Source: Mactra quadrangularis (lineage: Eukaryota; Mollusca; Bivalvia; Venerida; Mactridae). From it: a stretch of DNA of 64,000 bases. The stretch is taken from the NCBI GenBank assembly GCA_025267735.1, contig CM046295.1, forward strand, positions 12,845,167 to 12,909,166, in the 5' to 3' direction. The position numbers were made by a program, and so were the translations under genes. Of this stretch, positions 33,441 through 46,162 are shown one piece after another (the first letter of the stretch is position 1; every line of letters starts with the position of its first letter). Below the pieces are notes generated by a model. It saw only the letters and a list, made by a program, of their open reading frames with translations, searched no databases and was not told the origin of the DNA.

Positions 33441-34601
33441 CATATTTGATTACGAAACTAATGATAACTATGTCATAAAGTTGATTAATATTTTCAAAGT
33501 ACATGTGTATGGCATTGAAATTTTCATTCCGAATTTTTAGTGTAATTTATACTTACATAAAATTGATACATGTAAATGTATTTTCTTTGATAATTATAAA
33601 ATGTCGCTTGGATTTCATATATACGCTTACACAAAATAGTTTCAAATTTTACTACGGAAAAGACCGAGTTATACCGTTCGTTACGAATTGTTGTAATCAG
33701 AATTAAATCGTGGTTTAACAATGGAAATATTTTAGGTTACGAAAATTTACGAATGATCACGATTGGAATAGTTTGTTACTTGGTGCGGAAATAGGCGAGT
33801 TTAAATTGACGAATATAAGTTTATATGCAATCGGTTTAAAAAATAAACTTATTATATGGTTTACGAAATTATCCGAGCGAAACATACGATTGTCAACGAA
33901 CAAACATCGATTAAAAGTTAAACCTTGTTTGATAATACAAAAGTTGAAGGGTAATATGATAACATCTCACAGTGCATTCAATATTATAGATGTATAGAAG
34001 GAGGATTATTACAAAAGTACTTGAATCTCGGATATAGCGCAGTATAGTTAATATCAAAATTTCAAATCCGAAAGTTCTTGGTCGGCTTATAGTAAGGGTT
34101 AAAGAATACAATATAAACAGTGTTGCAATATCGGTTTTTGCGTAGACATACGAAGCATGATTTAATACACCTGCATTGTCTTAATTAGATCAAAATTACA
34201 TATAAATATTTATTCCCAAACTATCTCTTTTCCAAGTGCTATCAACAGTTGTGTCAAACTGTTGTGTCGAACACTATGTCAGACAAAGGTACGTTTTGAA
34301 AAAGGCTTAAAATATAATTATTTTGCATTTGACGCAGCGTTTAACCCATTAAAGCACAAAAAAACTATTACAAGTTTTCTACACATGTTAAAATTTATTT
34401 AATAATTTGAAGTTCAGATTTTAATAAAAACAACCAATAAAGCACAAGCTGAACCGGTTAAAACCATCAGAATTCTTATTGCAATATTAACCGGTATATC
34501 GGTTAACAGTTTCACCCCAGCTAATATCAAACTATACATTAAGAAAAGATGAAATAAAATTACACTATTATAGTTTATTTATACATATTGTTTCTTAAAC
34601 C

Positions 34602-34812
34602 GTGTTTAACACCATGTCGACACAATTAAGGTTACATGTGTTTAACACCGTTAACACAATTAAGGTTACATGTGTTTAACACCGTGTCAACACAATTAAG
34701 GTTACATTTGTTTAACACCGTGTCGACACAATTAAGTTTACATGTGTTTAACACCATGTCAACACAATAAGGGTTACATGTGTTTAACGCCGTTTCAACA
34801 CAATTAAGGTAA
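34602..34812. repeat. Tandem expansion of a SINE tail, ~36-39 bp x 6
   Basis: Six head-to-tail copies of the block GTGTTTAACACCGTGTCAAC + ACAATTAAGGTTACAT. The matching place in unit 1 (13505-13545) has a single copy, so amplification occurred in unit 2 after the duplication. Confidence 0.92.
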
Positions 34813-34816
34813 CCAG

Positions 34817-35063
34817 TCGCGTGTTCAGTAACTACTGTTTGCGAACGTTACGGATACGGGAGAACTCAACCGGAAGACAACTCAACCCGTGCATAACTCA
34901 ACTCAAAGTTAGGATAACTCAATCCGTTAGTAGCGGATTGAGTTGTCTCGGGTTGAGTTGTCCTTGAGTTGAGTTGTTCTGACACTTCCGTTACGGAACG
35001 TTTTGGAACGTTCAGGGTACGTTACGGAACGTTTTGGAACGTTCAGGGTAACTGAACATGCTG
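34817..35063. mobile_element. MITE (CGTGTTCAGT family), gene B upstream copy
   Basis: Same insertion as 13593-13838, flanked by CAG at 34814-34816 and 35064-35066. Interior hairpin CTCAATCCG...CGGATTGAG. Confidence 0.8.
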
Positions 35064-35329
35064 CAGTACTCACCTACTCTTCTACTAGACAAGCAACCTT
35101 TCCTTATACCATGTTAATGGACGTTATAGTAAATATTTATGGAAGAGTTTAACCGCACCGGTATTGATTCGAACATGTATCCCCTTCGGAACACAAGATT
35201 GGAATTCCAAAAAAGTGCGCCTTAGAAACGTTTTAGAACCAGAACATGTATAAATCTATTATAAAGGTGTCAAACTATCGATATGTTTATTTGATTGATA
35301 ACCAATCTAAGATCATCCGCTCGCTCATT

Positions 35330-35890
35330 CACTCATGATTTTATCTGACAACTTCGCAAGGGGTCACGTTCAGTTGGATTTTGTTTTTATAATATTATTG
35401 ACGCAATCATTGTGCTTAATAAGTTTTTTTATATCGTCTATGTGACGCCATTCGTAAAGAACTGTCTAATTATAGCCAGTGAATAAAACACAACATTAAA
35501 CTGGTTTGCTAACTCGCTCTAAAAATAGAAATATCAATTATTTCGTCCAGGTTGAAGCTACGCATTGATTGGTCGACACAAAGGTCATCTGATCTTGATA
35601 ACCATGTACGATGTCGGGGGTCCTAAAATAGTGGTCTAAAGAATATCTGTTAACGAAGACGGAAACTTGTTTAACGACCCTTGGATACATTAATAAATTG
35701 TATGTTTACTGCCTTATATGGATATTGTTTTACATAAAGCAGTATTTATTCGTCTCTCAACGTAGATTAACTCAACGCTACACTGTAGTATAGTGAAATT
35801 ACATTTTAAAGATATAAACCGCTGGATCATATAGAAGGAGCTAAGCGTTAAGTTTTAACTGATATTTGTATAAAGGAATATTTTAGTAAA
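35330..35890 (+). promoter_or_regulatory. Putative promoter / 5' region of gene B
   Basis: Conserved with gene A's 5' region, including CCTTATATGG (35712-35721) and TATAAA (35813-35818). Unlike gene A, no upstream in-frame alternative start codon precedes the ATG. Roles are inferred from position and conservation. Confidence 0.4.
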
Positions 35891-38738
35891 ATGGCTGAAA
35901 AAAAAGAAAATGACAATCTTAGTTATTCACAATTGAATGCGACTGACGAATACCACACGCTATGTTGTACTCGTTGTGCAAAAGATAGGAGAAACAAACC
36001 ATCTGTGAAATACTGTACAACGTGTTGTGAATATTTTTGTAAGGATTGTTTGAAAAATCATAACAGTTTTCCTATCATGGCTAAACACCTGACTGTTGAT
36101 ACTGACACCCTTGGAAAATCTTCGAGCATAACTAGTGACGAAATGCATGCAGTGCCGACAGAATTTTGTCCACGTCACCCATTGAAAGTGATCGACATGT
36201 ATTGCCGGAGTGAAGATACCGTTGGATGTAGCGTATGTTTTAATCTAGTACACAAGTAAGTGAATATGTTTTTAGATGGGTTTCCTCATGTTAAGTAGTG
36301 GACTGTAGCAATTCCTCATTAAAATCCGCCGCGGAAGATTACATTAGGCCGCGCACTTGAATTTAAAGCTATAATTACTACTGGAATTAATGTAGTTAAC
36401 GCGTTAACAAGCAGGCGACATGCTGAAAGGTTCCTTGCATCGCTTCCGTGTGTTGTATAAGTCATATATTCCATCAAAGCAATCCTTTCCGTCAGCGCTA
36501 TTGCTGTTTTGATTAGATTTATGAACACTAGTCAGTTACTTCCCCTTACAAACTCTTCAAATATGGAGGTCCATATATTTGGGTTACTCGGATTATCAAG
36601 ACATACATCTGATAAAATAATTTGATATTCTTACATAGAAATTCAATGATTACATCCGAGGGTTCCAATTGATATGACCTGCTTACTACTAGATCTATTC
36701 AGATTATATCAAGGAACGATAATTGCCAAATTGTCCTTATTCTTATAAGGCAGCTTTTTATAATTTGTCTTTGAATCTCTATATCAAGTGAAATATTACA
36801 CATTGACTGCAAAATAAAATTAAACACTTGACTGAAATGGCAAAATCTATGGCATGACAAACGTTGCAATATTCTAAACTGAAAAAAATATGTGTAAAAA
36901 AATATTTGTTTTGTATAAAAATATATGTAGTATAAAATATATGTGTTCAATATATTAAGATCAAGGTATGCATTTTGAATTTAAACTTCAAACTTCACAA
37001 TTCTTAGTGAGCATATGCCATGCATTTTATTGTAAACATGTTCTTTTTGATTTAAGAATTAATTAAATCATTGACATAGTTTATTTATATGACAATAAAT
37101 AAACTGTTGTAACTATGTTAGAACGTGTATGAACGAAATTAACCAAATATAACCAAAATAGAAAGACAAAATATGAGACTTAGCAATGTTAAAGATGACG
37201 TCACAACTGTCATACAATACTGTCATAAAATTATTAAAATGCAGTTTATTTTTTGTTTCAGATCATGTAATGATATTCACTACATCACTAAATATGTTGT
37301 AGACAACAATCCAACACGTACAATTCGCAAAGTTCATCAAAAACTAGGTGAAACAGAGAAAAGCATTGATGATTTAGAAACTAAGTTAAACAAATTTGAT
37401 GGGGATTTTGAAAAAAATAAATCTGAATGCAAACAGGCAATAAAGCAATACAGAAAAGAAATCAATGATGCTACTAATGACATTGAAAGACGAACATTAG
37501 CTGAATTAGAGAGAGAATACAACAGATGCAGACAGAATAAGAATACACAGAGTAATACAATTCAAAAAATGAAATCAGATCTGAAGCGGTACCGCAGTGA
37601 TCTTGAATCAGAACAAATTAATCTGTCACAGAAATTTGTATTGGCGATTATGGGTCAAACATTGATCAAACAAACAGAAACAATGGACTCAAGATTAACT
37701 GAGAACCAAACGTCTACACCACAGTTTAGTAGAAACACTAACATATTAGCTTTTCTATTTAATGTACTAACTCTAGGACTAATAGGTTCACCAGGACATC
37801 AAGACACCATGAAGACATCATTAAGAGATAAACCAACCAGTCAACCATATTCTGCACCCTCTACAACAACATCAACAACAGGTGCTACTGGAAGTAGTAT
37901 AGGTACAGGTAATGTTAGAAAAGTATCACAGAAATCAAAGAAACAAAGTTTATACAAAGTAGTAAATAAGTCTGAATATAACATAAAACAGTCTGATGAT
38001 AGAACATCATGTGATATAAGGTCATCATGTATAGTAGATGATAGTTGTATAGTAATTGCTGACAGGAACAATAGTAAGTTAAAATTAGTAGATAGTAAAA
38101 CTTATAACATTATATCATCATTAGTATTAGATGCTGTACCTATGTCAGTTTGCAGACTAGATAGTGGAGGTGTAGTTGTATGTCTTACTAATAAAACGTT
38201 ACAGTTTGTATCATATAAAGATAAACTTGTTGTTACTCGTACACTTAGTATGGAACATGATTGTAGTTGTATAACTGTTAGTACTAATAATATGTTTGTA
38301 TCTAGTTCAAGTGAATTGCATATTTATAATTTACAGGGTAAATCTTTGAAATCCTTTACTTACATTAAGTCTAGAAATAAAACATTATCTAACATTCGTG
38401 ACGTCACTATAAGTGATGATCATAGTATGATTCATATTGTTGACTATGATAGTGGTATTATAACATTAGATATGAATGGTAAGATTTTTTGGGAGTTTTC
38501 AGATAAAGTATTGAGAGCTGCATCGGGAGTATGTACTGATGGTTCAGGTAATGTACTAGTATGTGGTGCTTTGTCAGACAATGTTATAATGTTAGGTCCA
38601 GGTGGTGATTATATAGGTGAAATTGTTACAAGACAAGATGGTTTGATTAGTCCATTTACAGTATGTTATGATAAAAATAGAAACACATTGATTGTTGGTG
38701 GTATTTGTGATAATATTAAAGTATTCTCTTTACAATAA
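35891..38738 (+). CDS. Gene B: RING-less TRIM-like protein, 613 aa
   Basis: Exons 35891-36255 and 37262-38738, intron GTAAGT...TTTGTTTCAG, 614 codons including TAA. The domain plan is as in gene A: B-box 1-like ligands C26, C29, C42, C45, C50, C53, H57, H66; B-box 2-like C93, H96, C105, C113, C116, H121, C124; coiled coil about 140-262; hydrophobic ILAFLFNVLTLGLI; a Thr-rich linker; NHL-like propeller to the C-terminus. Exon 1 differs from gene A at 15 amino-acid-changing and only 2 silent codons (hand count), with all zinc ligands kept. Its 3' flank lacks the SINE I seen after A and C and has about 380 extra bases; the first AATAAA is at 38942. The product is presumably cytosolic (no signal peptide) and its function is unknown; a role in innate immunity, as reported for expanded TRIM families, is inference. 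Confidence 0.88.
36256..37261 (+). other. Intron of gene B
   Basis: 1006 bp, phase 2, collinear with gene A's intron at about 93% identity (by eye), but with a contracted AT-rich repeat near 36890-36955. TGACGTCA at 37196-37203. Confidence 0.8.
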
Positions 38739-39140
38739 CAACCATATAAACCACAATATACAGTACCCATCAAACGTTTTGAGTTTAGAGACATTTTCAG
38801 ATTGTAGGCCTAATGAGTAGCCTTTATATAAGATTTGATAACTGTTTATTTGAAATGCTTTATAGAATTGCATTAATTTTTGGTTATCATTATAATTATA
38901 ACTGAGACTATAAAGATAGCATAAAAAGCACAAATAATTACAATAAACATGGTTTTTAAGGCGCCAATATGTCAGATGCAGAATCTTATAGATGTGTTGC
39001 ATTCATGAAATTTGTTTTCATTTTATCACAACCCATACTTAAATATGTTGCAAATAATGATTCAGCAAAAATAATCATCAAAATTTAACAATTGTAGTAA
39101 ATTTCTTTTCTTTGCAAACTTTTGGTTGGTACTGTACAAT
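38739..39140. other. Gene B-specific 3' flank
   Basis: About 380 bp between the stop codon and the point where homology to the A and C flanks resumes (GTAAGTTTGAGTTGACAGTA). I see no inverted ends. It is either an insertion in B or a deletion in the ancestor of A/C flanks. Confidence 0.6.
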
Positions 39141-39703
39141 TTAAATATAATGTAAGTTTGAGTTGACAGTATCCACATTTAACAATAAATATATTCCACC
39201 TGAGCGTTCCAGAGCGTTTCATTGATGAAAGTTGTCTACCATGACAATATTTTCACATAATTTATCATTTCTTTCGTGGAATTCTCAAGGTTAAAAAATA
39301 AAACACGTCACGGGATATATAACAAATCAGGTAATTATTGTTAATAATGACGTCATGAATATTAGAGAATCTTTTATCTCCAAGTTTGTTCATTTATCCA
39401 TCTATACCAATATCTAAGAAAATATTAAATTAGTTTTACTAACTTTAATGTATAAACCTGTTTCTTTGATTAATGTGAGACAATGTTAAAGTTAACCTGT
39501 TATTCTCTCATCGGACATATGTTTTCTAAGTTCCCTAAAAAAGAACGGAAACATAATGTCGACATAAAATCCGATCATATACCAAAATGGACAAATGTAA
39601 GCTTTGTAGTTTATTATTACTCAATGTGATTACTATGTTACAAATGAATATCTATATGTTGATATTTCATCATTGTCATTAGATTCAGATCATAAATGAT
39701 ATA

Positions 39704-39864
39704 CAGTAAAGTTTCATTTTAACAACCATTAAAATCAATGGTATAGATAACATAATGGACCTTATATAGGGAACTTTACGTTCTCAAAGTACTGGTGTAT
39801 TGAAAATTGCAAAATATATCATGAATTTTTATAATCATGGTGGACTTACAGTGGAACGTTATTG
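39704..39864. mobile_element. Mariner-type MITE, degenerate copy (gene B flank)
   Basis: CAGTAAAGTTTCATTTTAAC at the left and TGGAACGTTATTG at the right, with TA outside. At the same relative position as in the gene A and C flanks. Confidence 0.65.
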
Positions 39865-39869
39865 TATTA

Positions 39870-41285
39870 TGATTATGTTCTGAGATTATTCTAAGCTTAA
39901 CATGTTTTTTACTTGAAACAAATTATTGTTACTTATTTAATATTGATTATTGCAATTGATATACATTCTGTTTGTTTATGATTCATGAATGTTTTATTCC
40001 ATTTCTATTATCACAATGTAGAAGGATTTATTAATTTGAAGTACATTTTAATGTTTTATTTGATAACAATTTCGTAGTTTGTTTGGATTTCGGACAGCTG
40101 CCATTACAAGCTTACAGTGGACACCAGTCAGAAAGCAAATCATCTTAAAGATGTTATTCCCTGAACAGGCTAGCTATTACATAGCAGCCACGCAAATCAA
40201 AATTCTCGGACAGATCGCAAAAATATACATGCTTAAATAACTTCTGACTTCTACAGCTTAGGGTTTCGCATAGAGAGCTACTTTTTACCTCCCGCTATGT
40301 GTTAAAATGTACAACTATAACGACTAAACGCGTGATGTGAAAACTGCTTTACTTATTGTACAGTATTTGGTTAATATTACATATTTGTGATTTTTCTATA
40401 ATTTTGTATGTGAATATGTGATTACATTTATGTAGAAGTGTATCAATAAAACTTAGAAAATATGATAGTTATTACTTTTAATTGTAATTGAAATTGCTTT
40501 TATTTCATTGTCGATGAATCCGAGCATCGTTACAATATATGATGATGACTGTTGGTGTCAATATTGTCCTTCGAATGATTTGATTCAATACAAACTTTGG
40601 AGATCAGAGCTTGCGTTGCTGAATAACAGGCCCGTAGGAACAGGGTTGCCCAATATTTTCATCAGTTATAGTGATTGGGGATATTTATTTAATTTGTCAC
40701 CTCAAGTCTCAGAAAGAGGCGATGATTTTGTATGACAGAACTTTACTTATATGATAATTAAGTACTCTTTCCTTTTCCTTGAAATAAATTTGAATAAATA
40801 AGCCCCCCCCCCTCATCTGAAAATGCTTCCCACGAGCCTGTGAATACAACATTTAAGCGATCATTATTTAAACTTTTATTTTAACTACGCATTAGGCACC
40901 ATTAACACATACAGGTTTGACAGAGAGCTTCGTACATTGTGACGGAGATGAAACTACCGAGTTGTAGTAAGTGAGTTAAGATAAAGGGAAAAAACTCTTA
41001 CGAGAAATTCAACAAACTGTTGCAGTTTCCTTGATCGTATCCTGTTCTGAAGGAAGAACTTAAACAAAGAGTACCAGACAATAACACTTGTTTTGAAGTG
41101 AATGAACTAGCTTGAAGACTTGCTACAGAAACAAGAAACAAGTCTATCATTATACGTACTAAAAGATAGTTTCAATACAAGTTTTGTTTATTGGTCTGTT
41201 CGGGTCTATGAATTGTTTACGACACAAAGACATAATATACTACATTATATAAGAACAACATTAACTGTTGTTATGAATGGTTACT
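39870..41285. other. B-C spacer, first part; one unexplained open frame
   Basis: Homology to the A and C flanks fades by about 40480. An open frame at 40514-40735 (+) encodes about 73 residues (start MNPSIVTIYDDDCWCQYC) with protein-like composition, ending in TGA. No splice acceptor or paralog is visible, and I do not recognise it. A poly-C tract lies at 40803-40812. Confidence 0.4.
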
Positions 41286-41288
41286 TGA

Positions 41289-41510
41289 GCTGCGGTCTTG
41301 GCTTAGTGGTTAACATGTCTGACTTTGAATCCGGAGATCGCGGGTTCGAGCCCGGTCACGGTAGGTAATACCCTATACATGAGTTGTCGGCCTCGTGGTA
41401 GGGTAAGTTAATACTGGTGATAGAAAAAGTGTCCAGGAAACTTATAGTAGGAAGAGCTGGCCGTCGTATATATAGCCGTAATATATATTGTATACGACGT
41501 TAAAACTCAA
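41289..41510 (+). repeat. SINE family I
   Basis: Head GCTGCGGTCTTGGCTTAGTG, B-box-like GGTTCGAGCCC, body GAGTTGTCGGCCTCGTGG and tail TTGTATACGACGTTAAAAC. No clear flanking duplication. Confidence 0.85.
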
Positions 41511-41920
41511 TTAAAAAGGGATTGTTACTTTACCAATTATAGATAATGTCTAATGAATACCAAACTGTTTGCTTGCGACAAATCCACATTTCGTAAAATT
41601 TCAAAACGATAATGTAACATGAAGTACCAGAAACTCGAACTAAGAACACCGGGTAGGAAATCGTGTGAACAAGTTTACGAAATCTTTTAAATAGTGATTT
41701 CTCCAACAAAAGGTATACCAGTACACTTTAGTTTAAATATCAACGTCCGCGATTCATGGCTTAAACTCAGTATTTCGAATCCACATGTGTCAAGTTCCAC
41801 TTCCAGTCAGCGGCTGATCATACCCGTACAAGAGATAAAAATCTGATAGAAGTATAAACAATAAGTTCCTTGTGAAATATAGCGAATGTATATAACATGT
41901 TTTTTACACTGGGTATTAGC

Positions 41921-41985
41921 CGCTCGGCTAGCTAAGTTGGTAGCACGCAAGTCTACTGATCGAGGGGTCGTGGGTTCGATTCCTG
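41921..41985 (+). repeat. SINE family II head fragment
   Basis: Only the tRNA-Lys-like head is kept (CGGCTAGCTAAGTTGGTAGC, GGTTCGATTCC). It runs straight into a family III fragment on the other strand. It would score as tRNA-like but lacks a matching acceptor stem, so no tRNA gene is called. Confidence 0.75.
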
Positions 41986-41989
41986 GGAG

Positions 41990-42185
41990 TTTACCTTACG
42001 TAGCAAGCCTTGTCTATAACATGTACTCATCTACTAAGGAAACCTCTCAATAAACTTTATCAATTGAGGAAAATTGAGATTATTGTCAATTTCCATGGAA
42101 GAGACTAAACGCCCGAATTGTATTCAAACCCGTAGTCTCTTCGGGAAGCTATTTTTGAATCCTGGCGAGGTACCATATAGACCCT
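41990..42185 (-). repeat. SINE family III fragment
   Basis: Body words CTTGTCTATAACATGTACTC and ATTGAGGAAAATTGAGATTA, then a degenerate head near 42110-42180. The tail end is missing at the join with the family II head. Confidence 0.65.
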
Positions 42186-43440
42186 GGTATTTTTTACCAT
42201 ACACGTTTTCGTTTAACAGCTAATAACATTGTGATTCATAATGTGTAATCACATCAGTTGTATACAGGTTGACCTGTAAATTACAATAAATCATTGAAGA
42301 CGAAATAATATGAACTACTTCAAACGATTCAAGATGGAATTTTGATGATCCGGGGAAATCATCCTTATTTGTGATTTTTTATACGAGTACCAAAAAATCG
42401 TGATTATACTTGCGTATCAAAACATAGATGAAGTATTTTCAAAAACCAAAACAACTTTAACTATTGAAATGTAAACGATGTTTTACATTGGTCATACATT
42501 ACATAATTTTAACTGCATTAAGTCAATTGTAAATGAAGCTTTAATACAAAGGGGGCTTAACGGTGAACCCAGCTATCAGGGTTAGACACCTGGTTGTCAA
42601 AGGTCACATGCAACTATAACATAGTATATTCATTGTTTCCCTTAAAGTAAGGAGTTTCAGATTCGAGTGTCGATAAATCGATTTTCGAAAGCTGGTTAGA
42701 TGAGCTAGCCATAGTACATAATCTTACAAAGACTATTGGTTATGGAACCAACTTATCATTATACAGGGTATCCCAATAACAATGCAACCAATTCATATAT
42801 TTTCAATTGCTATATACCGTTGTGTAGATTATTCTATTTTCAACAAGATTGCAAAATACATAATCGTTACTGAGGAATAACCAATTAACGAACACACCCC
42901 TAGGCGCGTCTTTTTCGAAATAAAAAACTGGGCTCCTGCACACAGAGCAAGGGCTGTCAGGGACAGACTAAATGAATTGTATAGCTATATGCTTACTGCC
43001 ACTGTAAACACCTTAACGGAAGTAAAAGTCATTTAAAAAGACTTAGTTCTGGGCTCCATTTATCAGACAAATTTTACTATCACTGAAAACTCTTAAACGG
43101 AATAGTACAAATGATAGTTAAAATATATATTTACATGTAAAATGATTTATCTATCTTAAACTACTTAAATTGTATAAAGCGATATCCAAGTTATATATAG
43201 CTCGACAAATTGATAATACTTAAACTGTTAAACATTTGGAAAGGCTCTAAATTGATAAAAACGTATAACACATATCAAACAAGGTATGTTATCAATTATA
43301 AACCACATAAGCGTATCCTTACTAAGCATTTTTATTCTATGGTTATTTATATTGAGTCTGGTCAAATAATTCAAAGGTATTACTAATTCATATTTATTAT
43401 CATCGCCTATGTTATATTTGTACCAAGTTTAGTAACGAAA
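42186..43440. other. B-C spacer, no recognisable feature
   Basis: AT-rich sequence unique in this window, with no paralog in unit 1. No convincing open frames. Confidence 0.6.
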
Positions 43441-43479
43441 TAATCAAGTAACCTAAAATTTGTTATGTATAGGAAGACA

Positions 43480-44030
43480 GCAGTAAAAACAGTAAACCTA
43501 TACAATTAGAATTTTCGGCAGTAGCACAGTACAGCAGAAAACCTTTACTGCTAAAACGTTTGACAGTAGCGCAGTTTACTGATATATTTTAGCAGTAAGG
43601 CTAGTAAACCCGTCTTCTACATATTTCAGCTGTAAAGCAACATACTAGCAGTAAACGTTTGAAATTGGATGGGTTAGACATGCGAGTCTATGGTGTACGA
43701 TAATGTTCATCGTCTTTACAACCTTAACTGTTTCCGTATTCAGTATAGAATATATATTATATTATTAAAGTATGAATATGTAAAATCCAACTGGGCGTAG
43801 GTGGTTATAGGAACGTCAGTCCAAACACATAATTAAAATTCTTTTTAAAGCAACGATGCTAGCAGTAAACGTTTGAAATTGGATGGGTTAGACATGCGAG
43901 TCTAGGGCGTACTATAATGTACATCGTCTTTACTACCATAACTGTTTCCGTATTAAGTATAGAGTATATATTATATCATCAAAGTATGAATATGCCAGTT
44001 CCAACTGGGCATAGGTGGGTATAGAAACTT
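43480..44030. repeat. Two ~170-bp direct repeats (period ~209) with AGCAGTAAA words
   Basis: 43649-43815 and 43858-44028 match closely (CGTTTGAAATTGGATGGGTT, CATCGTCTTTAC, CCAACTGGGC). Before them, 43480-43645 carries AGCAGTAAA / TTTACTGCT words in both orientations. Confidence 0.8.
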
Positions 44031-45560
44031 AAAGTATCAAAGAAAATTCAAAGATTTAATTTCCTCAAAAGCGACATGGATTAAATAGCAATCAATTTAA
44101 TTGATCATTATTAGTCGGTCGAAATATTTGTTTCTCTTAAAACGAGATAAAGCATGTATCTTCCCCAAGTACTTTGGTCTAGCTGTTTACATTTAATATA
44201 TAATTTCAAGAGACCCACACTGAGCATATATCAGTCATTAAGTATTACATAAGACATTTTAATATATTTTTTTCCTATTTATCAAAATTAGTTTATAGAC
44301 ATTTTAATCCTCCCGACTGATAACAGCTACATATTTCACAACTAAATTTTCTTTGGCTAATCTATCTATATACCTGTTGTGCAATATCATCGAACAAACA
44401 TGTCAAACATAGCAACTGATATATGCTTTATCTATCACTATGCGATTTATCTATATTCTACGATTATCATCTGAAGACAAATAAAACAATCTGTAAAATA
44501 TGTTCTTATTTTTTGCAAAGTATAAAAACATATTTGTTAACCATAAAAAATTATGTCTGTGTATTGAATTTGTCCAGTTTTGTAAAACTATTCAAGTAGC
44601 AAACACATCCAGAACATTTATTTTATTTACAGGTTTAAATACCATATATAGCCTTCTTTTTCAAAAATCTAAACGTACCTAACCGACTTAATGTCATTGT
44701 ATGCAAAACAATGCATATCTACATTCTAAAAGCCAAGTAAAATAAGCAGATCTTCTTTCATTGGCGCCTATTTAACGTCTATTCAGCAGTCTATACGATC
44801 ATTTGTAACACGTCGATTTAAATTCATCGTTTTAATGAAGCTGCAACATCACATGTTCATTGTGTGTGACTTTTTTTAACTTAACTATGCATATAACTCA
44901 ATATACAGTAACTGGTTGTCAGTTGTTTATTGTGAATGAAAGGAAACCATATAAGTTCAACACTAGCAAAACGTCCTCTTTCACAAGCATTCCCGATGTG
45001 AAAAAGATTGTTTATTGCTATTCATTTTTCATTGTTTTATAGATTTCTTCAGTCAAGTACGATGTTAAAATCATAATGTAAACCTTATGATAATAATTAT
45101 TTGATATAAAAAATGAAAAACTTGGTAGAGATAAAAAAGTCACCGCTATTGATTTATAAAATTGTAGAATCATATACAAATTATAAAGATAGTATGAGCA
45201 AAAGCATAACTTGAGTTTTACCTAGCTACAAAAGTATTATGAACAAATCTAGACCAATGTTTACAACATTTGTTTCTCAGCATTATTGCTCTATATAATG
45301 AATCATGATACTTGTAAATATTATGTTAATGCAAAATCATTTGGCTAAACCTGAAACACATATACTACTAGTGTATGTGTATAAGGTGAAAACAATAATA
45401 AATTAGAATGGTCAGGTTATTTTCATCAGATTGTTCTAGACGTATCAATATATTATCAACATTGCAGTAAACATCCAGAATAAACAACGACTTATGTAAA
45501 GTATAAATATTTAGGCTGATGGCTTAAATCATGCATCGTATCCAGCCATGTATATTATAC
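44031..45560. other. B-C spacer, no recognisable feature
   Basis: AT-rich. Open frames of about 60 residues at 44500 and 44860 have no domain-like features and I do not call them. Confidence 0.6.
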
Positions 45561-45566
45561 GACCAG

Positions 45567-45875
45567 CCCTGCGTTCAGTTACCGCGAACGTTCTGTACAT
45601 AACGTTCTGTTACGTTACATTTGGATCTCTTCGGCTATTCGTTGCAAAAAATCTCGGACATATTTGGACGCTATTTGGAAACTACTGGTGTTGAAGTAAA
45701 CATACACATGATCGTTTACGCAACAGGCGATGTGTCGTTTATAGTCCGTAAATTTTGAAACATAACTCATTGCCTTAACGATTGCATATTTGTTTATTAG
45801 ATAAGATTATTCGCAGCGAATGGCCGAGGGGTTCCGAATGTATCGTTATGTAACGTTTTGTGTAATTGAACACGC
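45567..45875. mobile_element. MITE (GCGTTCAGTTA family) with a second MITE nested inside
   Basis: Left end CCCTGCGTTCAGTTACCGCG preceded by CAG; right end GTAATTGAACACGC, an imperfect inverted copy. Most of the interior is another element, 45618-45840. Confidence 0.7.
45618..45840. mobile_element. Nested MITE, relative of 469-867
   Basis: Ends CATTTGGATCTCTTCGGC and GGCCGAGGGGTTCCGAATG are inverted; TA at both sides (45616-45617, 45841-45842). 223 bp. Confidence 0.75.
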
Positions 45876-46162
45876 TACTGTATACATAATTAAACGTGCC
45901 AAACACGACTTCAGAATGGAGCCATTTTATCAGACACTAAGAAGTGATGTAAAAGATAACTGAATGGTAAGTAAGATTATGACAGTATTATATGTTTAAC
46001 AAAGAATAAATTTGGTATGGTCTTAACAAACATAAGTGATAAGATATTGAACATCTTTCTTTCGTAAGTAATAAGCGTTGTAGGTATTGGTTGTTGCTAA
46101 CCATGTGACCAATATAAACAATTATATACCAACGGCAGTTTGGAAATATTACTTCAGTCAAG
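45876..46162 (+). promoter_or_regulatory. Putative promoter / 5' region of gene C
   Basis: Unrelated to the A/B upstream region. The sequence CCAATATAAAC gives a CCAAT-like word and TATAAA (46113-46118) about 45-50 bp before the ATG; CTTCAGTCAAG before the ATG could be an initiator. Weak evidence by motif only. Confidence 0.3.

Larger units (their letters stand above)
34590..35215 (-). repeat. SINE family III upstream of gene B, tail expanded, interrupted by a MITE
   Basis: Same nested arrangement as 13498-13990, but the SINE tail is amplified in tandem (34602-34812). The body continues at 35064. Confidence 0.75.
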
